DNA from: Cyclospora cayetanensis
Lineage: Eukaryota > Apicomplexa > Conoidasida > Eucoccidiorida > Eimeriidae
DNA: 64,000 bases
Assembly: GCF_002999335.1 (NCBI RefSeq)
Contig: NW_020312141.1
Coordinates: 1-64,000, forward strand
Direction of reading: 5' to 3'
This document shows positions 11,721-25,619 of the stretch, piece by piece. The position numbers and the translations under genes are program-made. Position 1 is the stretch's first letter. The number at the start of each line of letters is the position of its first letter. The notes under the pieces were generated by a model that worked only from the letters and a program-made list of their open reading frames with translations, did not search any database and was not told the origin of the DNA.

Positions 11721-14700
11721 CATTCCGCTAGACCTATTATCACACACCTGATGCTTGGACTGGTATTGGTTTTCTGGATCTGAGCGCATGCGGTTGGACA
11801 CGGCTATGCCACAAATTTCTGCACAAGCACCGCAGTATTACGTGCTTCCACAGGACCTGCCAAATCAGCAGGCTCCTCCCAAAATTGCTGAAACGTTTTG
11901 AGGCCTGGGGGCGCAACTAACACTCGAGAAAACAAGCCTGAGTCCATAGTGGAACCAAAATTCACTGAGTGCGCGTTGGCCGCTTCTGTGCACTGACACC
12001 AAAACCGCATATAGCATCTAGAACTCGCTTGCTGGACATCGCCAGCGCAGGTGCGCATGGGCGGTCCAAAAGCATAAGCGCATAGGCAGCACTCTATACA
12101 ACAGCGACACGTGGAAAAACTGCATCCACTCCACAGTGGTCAGGCACGCCTGGCCCATGATGTCACCCGGTCCTCCCGTTGTCGCCCTCAGCTTTTACAA
12201 AAACGCTAGATAACTTCAAAACACGCACCTCGAGTGCAGGACGCAGTTACTCCACTCCGTGCAGCTGCACCTAGGAGCAGTGCTAACGAACTCAGTTCGT
12301 CACAAAAGTTAGGTGCTTGCCTGATTCAAGGTGTATTCGCTGCAGAACAAATCACTCCCTGCACCCGCCACGCCTCTTGAAGCAAAGGGCACACTTTCTG
12401 CGTCATGAAAAGTGAGATTGTTTGCCAGCCCCCATCAAGGCGTTAGCAAACGCTAGCCAATTTTCAGGTTGTAGAACCACTCGAGTTTATGACATGTGCG
12501 CACAGAGACCTCATACGCTGAAAAAACTGATTAATGCTCCAAACAAGCCATGGAACAAAGCTCTACATCGAATAAAGCGCTATTTCGCTTGGTCGGATAC
12601 TTACTTATCAGTTGGAGTAACTCTAAATGGTGGTGAGGGCCTGAGCACATGCAAATGCGAGACTGCGACACCTAAAAGAATGTACCTACGGGACTGCACT
12701 CTCACGTGCTCCGAGAGGACCTGGCAACCCTGCAGACAGCTAGGAAAACCAGATTAAAGGCGTTGAGGAGTGCGGGTCTAAATTAACATTCGAAACCACA
12801 AATCTTAGTCACCAGAGGAACCGAACAGCACCGGGTACGCATTTGCCGCTTCTGCACTCCCAAGCCCAAAAAGCATATGCCTTACACAACCCGCTTGCTG
12901 GACCTCGCCAGCGCACCTGCGTATGGACAGGCCTGCAACAGCAGCGCACAGATGGCCTTATATACAACATTGAAACATGAAAAGACTGAAACCACTCCCC
13001 GGTGTGCAGGCTCCACTGAACAAGGATGCCGCTCGGTCCCCCCAGTGTCGCTCCCTCTCAGCTTCTGCCGCTACAATAGATTATTTTATGACAACCAATT
13101 GAAATACACGTTAAGTGCAGTACTCAGCCTATCTCTCTCGTTGCGGTTGAACCAAGTAACAGTGATAACGGATACCAAAGCATCTTAGAACCAAGGTGAT
13201 GGTGTGAGCCTGGGTGCAATACCGCAGCAAAAGATCACCACCTACACCCCCACACCACTTGAAGCAAAGCGCCCACTTGCTGAGTCATGCAGTATGCAAA
13301 TATTTGGCAGCCCCCTATTTCAATTCCGCGTCACGGCGTTGGCAAACGCTAGCCATTTTTGATGGTGCTAGAACCACTCGAGTCTGATGGTCAAAAGCGC
13401 ATTGGGACTCCATGCACTGGGAAGCTCTAAGCATTTCTCCAAGCACGGATCATGGAACAAACGTCTACACCTAATACCCCATTATTCTCTCTTGCTCTAT
13501 ACACACATATCCAACTGAAGAACGCGTATTGATGATAAGGATCTGAGCAAATCGATTGCAACAAGAAGAAACCTGTATAGATACATGCACAGGGACCGCA
13601 CCCTGCAGTGGCTTCCGGAGGACCTGCCTACTAACCACCGGCCTACGGAAGTTGCATCAACAGCATTAAGGTCTGCATGTCTTTACCAACGCTCGAAAAC
13701 GCGAATCTAAATCATCCGTGGACCCGAACAACACTGAGTACTCAATGGCTGCTCTTGCTCACCCACACCCAAACCGCACTTGCCTTGCATGACCCGCTTG
13801 CTGGACCACGCCAACGCAGCCCACCATGAGCAGGCACATAACGGCAGCGCACAAGTTGCACTAAATACAAAAGTACAACATACAATAATTGAATCCGTTC
13901 GACAGACGGTAGGCTCTGCTCACGGAGGGAGCCGCTCGGTCTTTCATTGTCGCTCGGAGCTCTTGCCACTACAATAGTCAGTATCTTCCATCCAAGTGAA
14001 AAACACATCAGATGCAGTAAGCAACCTACTCCTATACTTGCGCCTGTATCAAGCAAGCATCCTAACGTTAACAATGCAGCATACAAGCTAGGTGCCTGCG
14101 TGAACCTATGTGCATTATTTGAAGGAACCATCACGCCCTGCATCAGCCACATCTCTTGAAGCAAAACGCCTACTGTCTGAGTCAAGCACCGTGCAGACGG
14201 TTGACAGCCTTCAAAGCAATCATGCATCGAGGCGTTGGCAAACACTAGCCTCTTTGCGGGAGCTAGAACCACTCGATGCGTGTAGGCAAAGCGAACAGAG
14301 ACGCCATACACAAAAACCACTGAGCGTGTCTCCAAGCAGACATCATGGAACAAGAATATACACCTAATAAAGTACCATTATACACTGCCCATATGCGCAT
14401 ATCTGGTGCATGGACTGGCATTGTTCTTCCTTCTCTGAGGACATGCAATGTACCACGACGAAACCTACACAAATTTATGAAATCGAGCCGCACCCTGCGG
14501 TGGCTTCCAAAGGACCTCCCAACTCAGGAACGTCCTTCTGGAACTGCATCAAAAGGCATGAGGTCTGCCGGTTTGATAGAGCACTTGGAAGCACAAATCT
14601 GAGCCAGCAGTGGCACCAAACAAAGCCGAGTACACATGGGCTGCTTCTGCTCGCCCACACCCAAAACGCAGATCCTTAACACAACCCCCTTGTAGGCGTT

Positions 14701-14823
14701 CGCCAACAGAGCGGCACGTAAGCAAAGCCGCACAATCAGGGCGTGGGCGGCACTGCATAATACAGTGAAACATTGAAGACTACGGTGGCTCCAGGGAGCT
14801 CAGGCTGTCCTGAACAACGATGG
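11721..14823. repeat. Longest A run of the window, about 3.5 monomers (unit 2)
   Basis: Phase landmarks lie near 12134, 13000, 13905 and 14795, a spacing of 866-905 bp. The run makes the unit 2 to unit 3 distance about 7.6 kb, against 4.5-5.8 kb for the others. Confidence 0.8.
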
Positions 14824-17800
14824 GGCTAACGTGCACGCCTTGCTTCGCACACGTAGGTTGGGTTTGCATTCCTCATTGTCATTGCTTGACGATTCACCTT
14901 ACAGAGCCGCTATCATGATAGTAGCAGTCACAGCTATCTTCATGCCTCTAGCAGGCTGCTACCCGTCCTGCTCGAACGCGCTACCATGCGCTTTTGTATG
15001 CTTGTCGCTTTAAACAAGCGTTCGCAGGGTCTGCATTTGTCATGCACTTTTAGCTTGCCCACAGTACATAACCATCCGGTGCAGAAAGATCACTCATACA
15101 CCAGCACATAATCCCAACAATAATCTACAGGCAAGCGGTAACGTGCTCCACAGAGGAGGGTATGGGTTTAAGTCGTGGTCAAATACATTGCCAACAAACT
15201 GTCACCCGAAAGCCACACGAGCAACAGATAAGGCAAATGTCCTCATTTCATGCATTCACGTCGAAACCGCCTCTGGCTGCCTTGCATACAAACCACCCTA
15301 ACAAGTGTAAGGCAGCTGAACTACGAAATTGCATACCCAAAGCGCGAGCGAACCAAGGAAAACAGTTGCCCACTTACTCGTTGAGCTTGCACAGCGAATT
15401 GCTATCTTCTAAACAACTCACGACCACGATTCATGTCGCACACAAACTGTAGGAGGCTGGGCTTGCTAACATACGGACGCAGCGCGCTGCCGGTGGTCGA
15501 AAAGCTACCCCCTCATCCACCACCCACGCATTGCCTTGTCTCCATGTCGGCAGCCACCTGCAGCACCTGCGAGGGAGCCAGCAATATTTACACCTTGCAC
15601 AGGTCTAGGCACCTTGATATTCGCTTTAACACACGAAGCAAAGACCGAATGCGCCTTCCACATGCCAAAACAGACTCTGTGCGTGAGGAAGCCAGTGTAC
15701 TGAGTGGAGTGCCTGTAGTCCGGACCACCGCTATCTGAGACTACATCCAAACCATTCTATGTGTAGTTAAAGTCTTTGGGTCATCTCACATCCCGACCAC
15801 GTACCAACATTCAAGACACGCCACACAATGTACTCTTAGAGCATAGTATGCTATTTAAAAAAGGGACTAGCAAATGGAACCATAGTACATTCTGCACCGC
15901 CTCGCGCAAACCATTCCTCTGCAGGTGGTCCCCGACACCTCGGGTTCAGATACGACTAAGGCAAAAAATATGACTGGCACAATGAACACACATGAACACG
16001 CCTCTGACAGCTCCCCCAGCTGCAACGCACTTTGCGTCTTTTCAGAGCCTCTACAGCCTAGGCACTTTGCACGCCCTAAAGCTGCGAAGAACAAACACTC
16101 TACGAGACCGCCTAAACTAACTGCAAGATGACATTCTTTCCATCGTGAAGAGCCCACACCATTCAACAGACAAGCACGTATGCGTAGTGCCTCCTTTTTT
16201 ACGAAGCATGCTGTTGGTAACTGTTACACACACGCGGGAAAACGTTCAGCAAGCCTACCTTTACCAACTTACCGTCCCCCTGGCTACTGTGGCAGCTTGG
16301 TACCGGGCACACCTTGCCGATTAAACTAAGCGCATTCACTTCCGCGCTCCCAATGCCTGCTCTAATCTGGGGCTCTCACTACTAAGGCCTCAATAAGCTG
16401 CGCACCTAGGACCCACCAAAGCCGATACTCAAAATTGCGGGCTGCTGCATGGATACAGTAGGCATCTCTTGAATAAAAAGCAGGCCATGGGGGGCTGCAT
16501 TGTAAAACCTGCTTCATGCACTTGCCGAATTAAAGCCTACTTCCTGAGATCACCGATAGATTAGGATAGTTATGCAGCAACTACTCCTTGCAAGCGAACC
16601 CACTCATAGAATACCTTCAAGGAAGGGCTGGAAGCTATCTCACCATCGGCAAACACATCGACCATATTCAGTTTAACCAGTAAGGTGCATGACAGTTTCT
16701 GCTGAAGCATATCTAATCCAAAATCTAGCCTTTACCCACGCATTACACACTAGTAACATGTCAATGGCGAACTGGCATGTCTTCATTTACACAAGCGCGC
16801 AACGAATGCGAATACAGGCGGAATACGGCAACAAACACATGCAAACGGGCACCACAACGTACGGGAATGTCCTCTGCAACACCAGTTTCTTAGGCTGCTC
16901 ACACAACACGGAAAGCAGTCGTCACAGATTTGCCGAAGACAAGGCTGCACGCCGCTGCCTGCCGACGCACGCAGAGGCGCACACGGCACTTCGTACAGGT
17001 GCCACCAATAGTGCCATGCTACTGATGAGCACATTGTGCCAAAGCAGTAGACCAATTGCTGCTGCACCCTCTCATGTCATTCTCTGTTTGTTACTTGGGA
17101 AAGCACCCTGTTTTCCCTGCAGCATTCGCGTGAAAAGATTTTTCCGACATGTGCACTAGCATGAAGCCCTTGCCGAGAATATCGAGGATAATCTGATTCC
17201 TTGCGTCGCATAAAAATATAGTAGTCGACGGCCCAAGAAAAAGGCGAATGCAATGCTTACGCTACAACCTGTGGCTCTTTGTAGCTGTGCACTAACATCG
17301 GATACGGAAACCGGAGAGCACTACCTGCGGGAAAATACCCGTTCTGACATATGAGAAACAAGATGATCCATGGATAGCACACCGGCTTGCCCTGCAACGC
17401 CCTATGAACATGTGACGCAGTGCAACCTCAGTGAAACCCATGTGCAAGCCTTTAGCTGCTTGACAGCTTCGTACACCCCAATACCCTTCAGCCTGCTAGC
17501 GGACAGCCGCACCAAACCACCCACCAATGTACTGTTGACCTCTTGCCGAACAAACACTCACAACACGATCCTAAGGAAAAAGCACATACGAACACCATGC
17601 ACCGTATAAAAGCCTTGGCGAGAGCTATTCAACCAGGCTTCAACCTATTTTGCAAAAACATCCAGTGCGTCCTTGTAAAATCCATACAGTCCAAGCGACA
17701 CGACAAACTAAGCCAGTATCAAAACAGGCGATAACCACTACATGCGTAGGATGCACCACGATGCAGTTCGTTCTTGCCCATGAGGGTGCTCTCCCTAAGA

Positions 17801-18689
17801 CTTCGCCCTGCAACTCAAAATAACCAAAGATGATTCAACGCAACGCAGTAGGCACACAAGCAAATTAATAGAGGAGGTGTTGCACAGGTCAGCTATATCA
17901 ACCTCATAAGCGTAATACTTGCGACAATCGGCAAGCGCAGCATGTAGCGTTTGCACAGGAACCCGTGGCCACATGTATGCTTGATATCTCGAGCCAGCTG
18001 CTGCTTATTATATTTCATGCAGTTCCACACTAGAAGTGCTATATCCAGCCAGGCTGCAGTAGGCTAATATGCCCGATCTGTTTCAGACCTCCGCACAATA
18101 AAGATTCCTTCGGCTTGCGCCTTCGACTTTGTTCGTTTAGCGTGCGATTAATCTAGTCACCGTACAATCTCCAACAAAGCCAGTACAAACCTTGCAAATA
18201 GGCATTTCTTCTACGCACAGAGACGGAGTGCATTCAAGCAGCTTCTTTGGCTTCCACATTCCTAATGCCTTCACCACCCAGCCAGTGCAACACAGCTCCA
18301 TATGCAATTCATTCCGAATGGCCATTGCAGCTCTCTCTTACCGACCTTACAAACATGCGATTAGCAGGATTGGACGAGGTCGAGAAGCAGTAGAACGTAC
18401 CTGCAAACACAGTGCTCGGCAGCCACACCTGACTAGAGTCCTCCACAAACAATTCTGCACTTTCCATTTGCCACAACGGCTGCTCAGAGCACTGACACTG
18501 CCCTGCGCGATAGACAGGCACTGTTCAAAGTTACGATCTACACCATTCGGACCACACCATGTTCGTTAAATGCGATCATGCTACACACACAAATCAGGTC
18601 AAATCACAGTTATCACTGCATCCCGCATGGCTGCTGCCTCTAGCCTTCTGTATAGCGTCTGCCACAAACCCACCACGCCATATTATGCT
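14824..18689. repeat. Unit 3 core: B plus C blocks
   Basis: B starts right after the fixed junction in the A monomer ('GGGGCTAACGTGCACGCC' near 14,822). It carries the GTGCTCCACAGAGGAGGGTA landmark near 15,142 and the GACAGCTCCCCCAGCTGCAA block near 16,005. C begins near 17,350 with the GACGCAGTGCAACC landmark near 17,414. Confidence 0.8.
17604..17612 (+). promoter_or_regulatory. TATA-like motif in C block, unit 3 (speculative)
   Basis: GTATAAAAG lies in the same CACCATGCACC context as in unit 2. It is supported only by resemblance and by its retention in some copies. Confidence 0.12.
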
Positions 18690-19290
18690 GTACCCAAGTG
18701 AACGCTCTCTCACCACCATCCCCGTCTATGGCATGTGCGCCTATAATAAGCTCTATGTAGCCGTGCAGCACTTGGCATTACAACATCCAGCCACAGCACG
18801 AATTCTGCTCGGTCCTCACATGGCACTCTGAGCAGCCGCTGCAACAATGGGCCATTCTCAAGCACACAGTTGAGAAACGCAGCAGGCGATGTGCGCAGCA
18901 TAGTTTTCGGTGCTGTGCGCAGCATAGTTTTCATAGTACGGCTGCGCCATGCAACATTGCTACCGATCACAATGCAGCAGAGAACCGAGGTGTTGGCGTC
19001 AGCCTAAGAGTGTTAGTAGCAAAGACAGGCACTACCCACACTGGACACAAAGCATTTTCCTCGTGAAATCATACTATGTGTTTGTCACGCAAAGTGCACC
19101 AAGTGGCACAGCACCCAACGGTTCGCTAAAAGCCATACGGACACATTCCACAGTGCACAGAGAAGGGACACAGGGCGCCATACACGAAAGCCAGCTTTCC
19201 AGCGCGTTGCACTCCTTTGTGTTATCCAGATGAAACCACATGCATTAAAAGCTAGGGAGCTACCCACCATTTCCAAAAACCCCGAACCCC
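18690..19290. repeat. A' monomer (unit 3)
   Basis: Same position and order as in unit 2, ending with the transition into A near 19,290. It carries a private 24-bp tandem duplication at 18,890-18,932. Confidence 0.7.
18890..18932. repeat. 24-bp tandem slippage duplication
   Basis: The 19-base word TGTGCGCAGCATAGTTTTC occurs at 18,890-18,908 and again at 18,914-18,932. Homologous A' copies have it once (for example near 11,340 in a diverged form), so the extra copy is specific to unit 3. Confidence 0.8.
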
Positions 19291-20643
19291 CCAGGACTTG
19301 GTATCTAGCAAATTGTCATTCCTCGTGGACCATACTCACGTATTCAATGAAAGGATTCCTATTAATGTTAGGGATTCGAGCATATGCAACTGGACACGAA
19401 GACGCCAACGAAGATTTCCCCACAGGCACCGCACTGTGATTTGCTTTCTCCCCCCCCCAAAAGCAACCCCCTACCAAAAATGGCACCAAAATGCGTTGAG
19501 GGAATTGGCTTTGAACCAGCACTGGGAAAGATATGCCCAAGGTGCCAGGGGGATCAAACATTAGCGGGTACACAATGGATGCTTCTGCGCCCCAACATCA
19601 AAACCGCGCTTGCGTTGCACAACCCACTATCTGAACCTCGTCAACGGAGACACGTATGAGCAGGCCCCGAAATCAGTGCACATGCCGCACTACGTACTAC
19701 ATAGAAACATGAAAGAACTGTGGCCACTCCGCGGTGCTCAGGCTCTTCTGAACAAGGATGCTGCTCGGGCCTCTCAGATTCTGCCACTACACTAGATAAA
19801 TTCTAAGCACCAAAGTGATATACTCCTCAAGCGCAGTACGCGGCCTACGCCTCTCCGTGCGACTGTACTAAGCAACGTTGCTAGCGATCTCAGATGCGCA
19901 TGGAAAACTACGTGCTGGCCTGAGTTCAGGTGCGTTAGCTGGAGCAACAATCACCACCTACACCCTCCACACCTCTGGAATCAAAGCGCCTACCTCCTGA
20001 GCAATGCAACGTGCAAACGTTTGGAACAGCCTCCTAGTCAATTCCGCGTCGAAGCGTTGCCAGACGCTAGCCCATTTTCGGCTGCTGGAACCACTCATGT
20101 CGTATGAGCAAGTGCGCATGAAGACTCCATACGCTGATATTAACTGACCACGTCTCCAAACACAAGCCATGGAACACAACTCTAACCTAATGAAGCACCG
20201 TGTTGCTTTGACCATACTCACGTGTCCGATGCAAAGACCCGTATGGATGTTGCTGCTTTGAGAATATGCAATACCGCACGGCCTCACGTACCCCGATTCA
20301 GGCGGAGCGGCTGCAGTCTTCAGTGGCTTCTAGAGAACCCGCCAACTAAGTTGGGAGGTGACGGGATAGAAAATCTCAGAAGGGCTGCGTGTCTCATCTG
20401 CCACTCCAGCACACAAATCTAAAGCACCACAGGTACCAATTATTAGCGGGTACACATTGGCTACTTCTGCACACCCACACCCAAAACTCATGTACCTTGC
20501 ACTACCCACTTCCTGTATCTCGCCAGCTCAGACCTCCATGAGCAGGCCTCCAGCATCAGCACCCTTGCCGCACCATATACAACATTGAAAATGACAGAAC
20601 TGCAGCCACTCCACAGTGCTCAGGCTCCCCTGGGCATGGAGAC
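19291..20643. repeat. Run of about 1.5 A monomers (unit 3)
   Basis: Phase landmarks lie near 19730 and 20616 (886 bp apart). A run of ten C residues lies near 19,450. The run exits at the usual junction near 20,640. Confidence 0.8.
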
Positions 20644-23600
20644 CGCTAACGTGAACGCCTATCTTCTCAGCCTTGAGCTGCGTTTGTAATGCACTTTGCG
20701 GTGTCTCTTACAATTCATTTTGTAGAGGTGCTACCTTATGACCAGCACTTGGCTGTATTGCCATGTTCCCACCAGGCTGCGAGGCGCCCTGCTCAGATGT
20801 GTTAATCATCAGCTTTTCTGTTTTTGAACAGAACCTCTTAAGACTTGCGTTCCTTGTGCGGTTCCAGCTTGCCAACAAATAGTAAACATTCGGTTCAGAG
20901 AGAGCACTTAAACAACAATAGATTTTCACAACAATACCCTGCATTCAAGCACTAATGTGCTCCACACATGGGGGTATGACTGTATCTAATAACCAAACGC
21001 ATTGCCAACAACTTTTCACCACAAAGCCACGCAGGCAACAGACGAGCCAAAGGTCCTCGTATCTTGCAGGCACGTCGGGACTACCTTTGGCTGCCTTGCA
21101 TGCAATTCATTCTAACAAGTGTAAGTCAGCCAAATTACAAAATTGCATACACGATGTGCTAGCAAACCAAGAAAGGCTATTGAAAAAATAACGGTTAGAT
21201 TTGCACAGCCAACTGCCATCTTCCAAACAACCCAAGGCCACCCTTCCATGCCAGACACAACCTCAAACACAGCCTCTGCCTCTAGACGCCCTGAAGCAGT
21301 GCGCTACCGGTTTCCCCAAAGCTACCCACTCATCCACGTGCAGAGCACTGCCTTGTCCCCATGTCCGCAGGAACCTGCAGCACTTGCGAGAGTGCCAGCC
21401 ACATTTATACCTGGCACAGGTCTAGGCACTTTGGAATAGTCGACAGCACAAACTCCAAACACTGCATGTGCCTGCTACATGCCAAAACCAACGTTGTGCG
21501 TAAGGAATCCAGTGTGCTGGGTGAAGTGTCTGCTCGGAGTAGCGCCTCCAAAGACTGCATCCAAGCTATTCAATGTGTAGGTGCATTTTTTGAGTCATAC
21601 CCCGACCCCATACCAACGTTCAAGAGAGGCCACACAATGTACTTCTAATCCATGGTATGCCTTTCTAGAAAAAGAAATTATCAAACGAAGGTTTTTGCTC
21701 TGTCTACCGTTCCCCGCAGGAGTCACTCTTTTGAAAGCCCTCCCCTACGCCATACGTTTCAAGCACAATTAAACCGAAATATGGCTAGCAACATGAACAT
21801 ATATGGAAACGCCTCTAACAATCACCCCAACTACAACGCACTTTGCGTCCTTTCGAGGCCTCTGCAGACTCCGCAATTTGCTCGCCCTACAGCTAGAACC
21901 AAACACACTACGAGACAACACAAAATAACTACAAGCAGAAATTCTTTCCATCGTAATCAGCCCACACCATTCAACAAACAAACACTTATGCGTAGTACCT
22001 CCTTGCTTGCAGAGCATGCTGTTGCGAACAGCCACAACCACGCAGAAACAAATTCTGCAAACCCAACTCTACCCACCTACCGTTCCCCTGCCTACTGCTC
22101 CTGCTTGTTACCTAGCACTCCTTGGGAAATAAGCTAACCACTGTGGTTTCCGCACTCCCAATACAAACATCGAATGCATGTTCCACTCTGGCGCTCTCAC
22201 GGCTGAGGCTTCAATACGCTGTCCACCTAGGGGCTCACCAAAGCCGACACTCGAAAATAGTGGCTGCCGCATGGATACAGTAGGCATCTCTTGAATAGAA
22301 AGCAGGTGCTGCAGGCTTACAGTGTATTGCCTCCTGCATACACTTTACAACAAAAGCGTACAGCCTGAGCTCACGGACAGATTAGTACATTTATGCGGCA
22401 ACTACCACTGTCTGGCGAACGCAATCATGGCATAGTTTCACGGAAGGCTGGAGGCTGCTTCACTGTCTGCAAACACACCAACCATATTCAGACCAACCAG
22501 TATGATGCACGGCAGTTTCTGCTGAAGCCTGTTTAAAACACAATGTGGCCTTCTCCTCAGGCACTAAAGACTAGTAATTTGCCGATGATTTAGTGGTACC
22601 CTTTCATTCACATAAGCGCGCGACGAATACAGAATGTGGACAGGACAGGGCAACAACCTTATGCAAACGGGCAACACAGCGTATGGAAAGGTCCTCTGCA
22701 ACACCAATCTCGTAGGCCATTCACATAACACGGAAAGCAGTCGCCACAGATTGGCGTGAGACAAGGTCGTACTACGCTGCCTACCGACGCATGTGGGGGC
22801 ACACACGGCACTTCGCACATGTGCCATCAGCAGTTCCATGCTATTGATGTGCACGCCGTGCCGATGCACTAGACCAATTGGTACTACCCCCTCCCACGCC
22901 ACTCTTTGCTTGTTACTTGGTAAACCACCTTGTTTGCCGTTCAGCATTTGCGTTAGCCAAAGCCTTTTGCGATCTGTGCACTAGCAGCAAACCACTGTCG
23001 AGTATTCGGAAAACATGCGAAGGGCCTAGAGCTGATACAAACGCCACTCGGCCTGTAAAAGACCCTATAAGCCGGTTCAAGGCAAACGATAAAACCGCAC
23101 TAAGGCTGTAACTATTGCCACTTAGTGGATGCACGTAAAAATGTGAAACGAGGGATATACGCCATTGCCTCAGGCCACACCCACTCTCTGATGTACGAGA
23201 TTCGGCATGATCCACAGTTAGCACACCTGCTGACATCGCCAAACCTCATGCACCCATGACGCAGTGCAGCCACAGTGAAATATTATGAGAACCCTTTGCC
23301 ACTCGGCAGCTAGGTAAGCCACCAATACCTTCGGGTCAGCCATCACACCGACCCGTACACTAGTGTTCTGTTACCACATTGCCGAACGAACAGTCAACAT
23401 GATCCTTAAGACAAACACAGAGGAACATCATGCACCTTATAAAAGCATTGGCTTCAGCTATTACCGCAGGCGTTAACCTAATGTGCAAAAGCGTCAAATG
23501 CTTTTGCGCAGAATCCATAGAGGCCAACTAGCACGACGAGCTATGCCAGCAGCAAAATAGGTGAGAATCACCACATTCGTCGGACGCACAACCATGCCTT

Positions 23601-24519
23601 CTTGCCAATGGGAGTGTAATCCCTACGTCTACGACCTGCAACTCGAAATAATCGACGATGAATCCAATGCACCTCAGTAGCCACACAGGCGTGTTAACGA
23701 AGGAGCTATTGTACATGTCATATACATCGCGCTCCTAAGCATACTACTTGGGAGAATTGGCGAGTGCAGCCTGCCGCGTTTACACAGGAACGCGAGGCCA
23801 CGTGGTTGATCAATACCTTAAACCGGCTGCTGCGTATCATATGCAGCGCAGTTTCACACTGAAGGAAAAAGCTATATTGAGCCAGGCTGCAGTACGCTAA
23901 TGTGCCCAAACCTTTTTAGTCCTCACAAAATATAACACTTCAGCTTACGCCTTCGACTCTTTTCACTTAGCGAACAGTCCCATGCGTGAACGTACCATCT
24001 CAAACAAAGCCAGTACAAACCTTGATGTACTCATTTTCTTAACGAACAGGATGAAACTCCATTCGCCAGCTTACTCGGCTTCCACATTCCGAATGCCTGC
24101 GCCACCTACCACGCAGAACACAGCCTCCTATAGAATTCATTCCGAATGACCACTGCACCTCTCTAGTCAACCTCGAAAATATATGGATGGCAGGCTGGAC
24201 AAGCTAGACAAGCATTACAGCCTACCTGCCCACAATATGCTAGTGCTACACAAACACACCTCACTAAACTCCTCCACATAACAATTCTCATACATTTCCC
24301 ATCTGCTACAACTGCTGCTATGTGCATGTGCACCGCCCTGAACGATATATTGGCACTCTTATAAGTTATCCCCTACACCACTCGGACCACACAATGTGCT
24401 TTTCGTCCGACTATGCTACACCCGTATCAGATCATGTCACAGCTATTGCTGCATCCCGCATGCCTGCTGCCTCCAACCTTGTGTATAAACTTCTGCCACA
24501 AACGCACCATACCACATCA
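20644..24519. repeat. Unit 4 core: B plus C blocks
   Basis: B opens with GCTAACGTGAACGCC near 20,646. The standard series of landmarks follows (GTGCTCCACACATGGGGGTA near 20,955; GGACAGGACAGGGCAACAAC near 22,638). C begins near 23,200 with GACGCAGTGCAGCC near 23,259. Confidence 0.8.
23437..23446 (+). promoter_or_regulatory. TATA-like motif in C block, unit 4 (speculative)
   Basis: TTATAAAAGC occupies the position of the TATA-like motifs in units 2 and 3. It is not supported by any other signal. Confidence 0.1.
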
Positions 24520-25110
24520 TATTGGACGCAAGTGAAAGCTGCCCCATCACTATTCCCGTCTATGACGTGCGCTCCTGTAATAAGCTCTATGTAGCGGTGC
24601 AACAGTTTGCCCATACAATATCTAGCCACAGCATGGATTCCGATCGGTCCTCGCATTGTGACCCAGAGTGGCTGCTGCCACAATGGGCCATTCTTTACCA
24701 CGCAGTCAAAACATACCCCAGGCGCTGTGCGCAGCATTGCTCTCTTAATACGGCCGTGGTACGCAAATAGTGCTTCCAATCACAATGCAGCAGAGACGCC
24801 AGCCGCTAGAGGCAGCCTAAGCGTGTTCGTAGCATGGACAGGCACTATCCACGTTGGACAAAGACTTTGTCTTGTGATAGCAGAGTAACTTTTTGTCACG
24901 CAAAGTGCATCAGATGGTACAACACCAAATCCTGCCCTCACCGTTATATGGACAGCTGCCAAGGTGCACAGAAAAGGAACGTGGGGCGCCCAACCACGAA
25001 AGCCAGCTCTCTAGCTATTTGCATTCCTTGTTCTTGTCCAGATGCAAACAGACGGACCGAACGCTGAAGCCAACTCACCATGTCCTAAATCTCACAGCCC
25101 TAGCAAAACC
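24520..25110. repeat. A' monomer (unit 4)
   Basis: Carries the same A'-type series as unit 2, including CAATGGGCCATTC near 24,682 and CAATGCAGCAGAGA near 24,783. It enters A near 25,110. Confidence 0.7.
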
Positions 25111-25619
25111 CTGCATCTAACAAACCGTTATTCCGCTTGGCCCCATTCTAACATATCCCATGGAACAGCAGGTAGTGATATGATGGATCTAAGCTCATGC
25201 AATTTGACACTACAACACCTGCGCAGATTTATGCACAGGAATTACACCCTTCACCGACTTCCTGAGGATCTGCCAACTGAAAATTACCTCCCGTTTCGTG
25301 CCTTCTACTGCACCGGCTAAAAGCGCCAAGGAAAACAGCCTCATACCGTAATGAAAGACATTGACGATGCGTATCTAAACTAACAGTGGGAATCACAAAG
25401 CCCAGGCACCAGTGATACCAAACAATGCCCAGTACACATCGACTGCTTCTGCTCACCCACTCTCAAACAGCACTTGCATTGCGCAACTCACTTGCTGGAT
25501 CCCACAAACGCAGTCGCACATAGAGAAGCCGTGCTCTTAGTGTATAAGTCACATTAAATACACAAGCTAGTCATGAACAAACTATAGCCCCTCCACGGCC
25601 GTCAGGCCCTTTTGACCAT
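25111..25619. repeat. Half A monomer (unit 4)
   Basis: Only about 0.55 of a monomer lies between A' and the next B start, ending at the phase landmark near 25,596. It is one of the two shortest A runs in the array. Confidence 0.75.
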
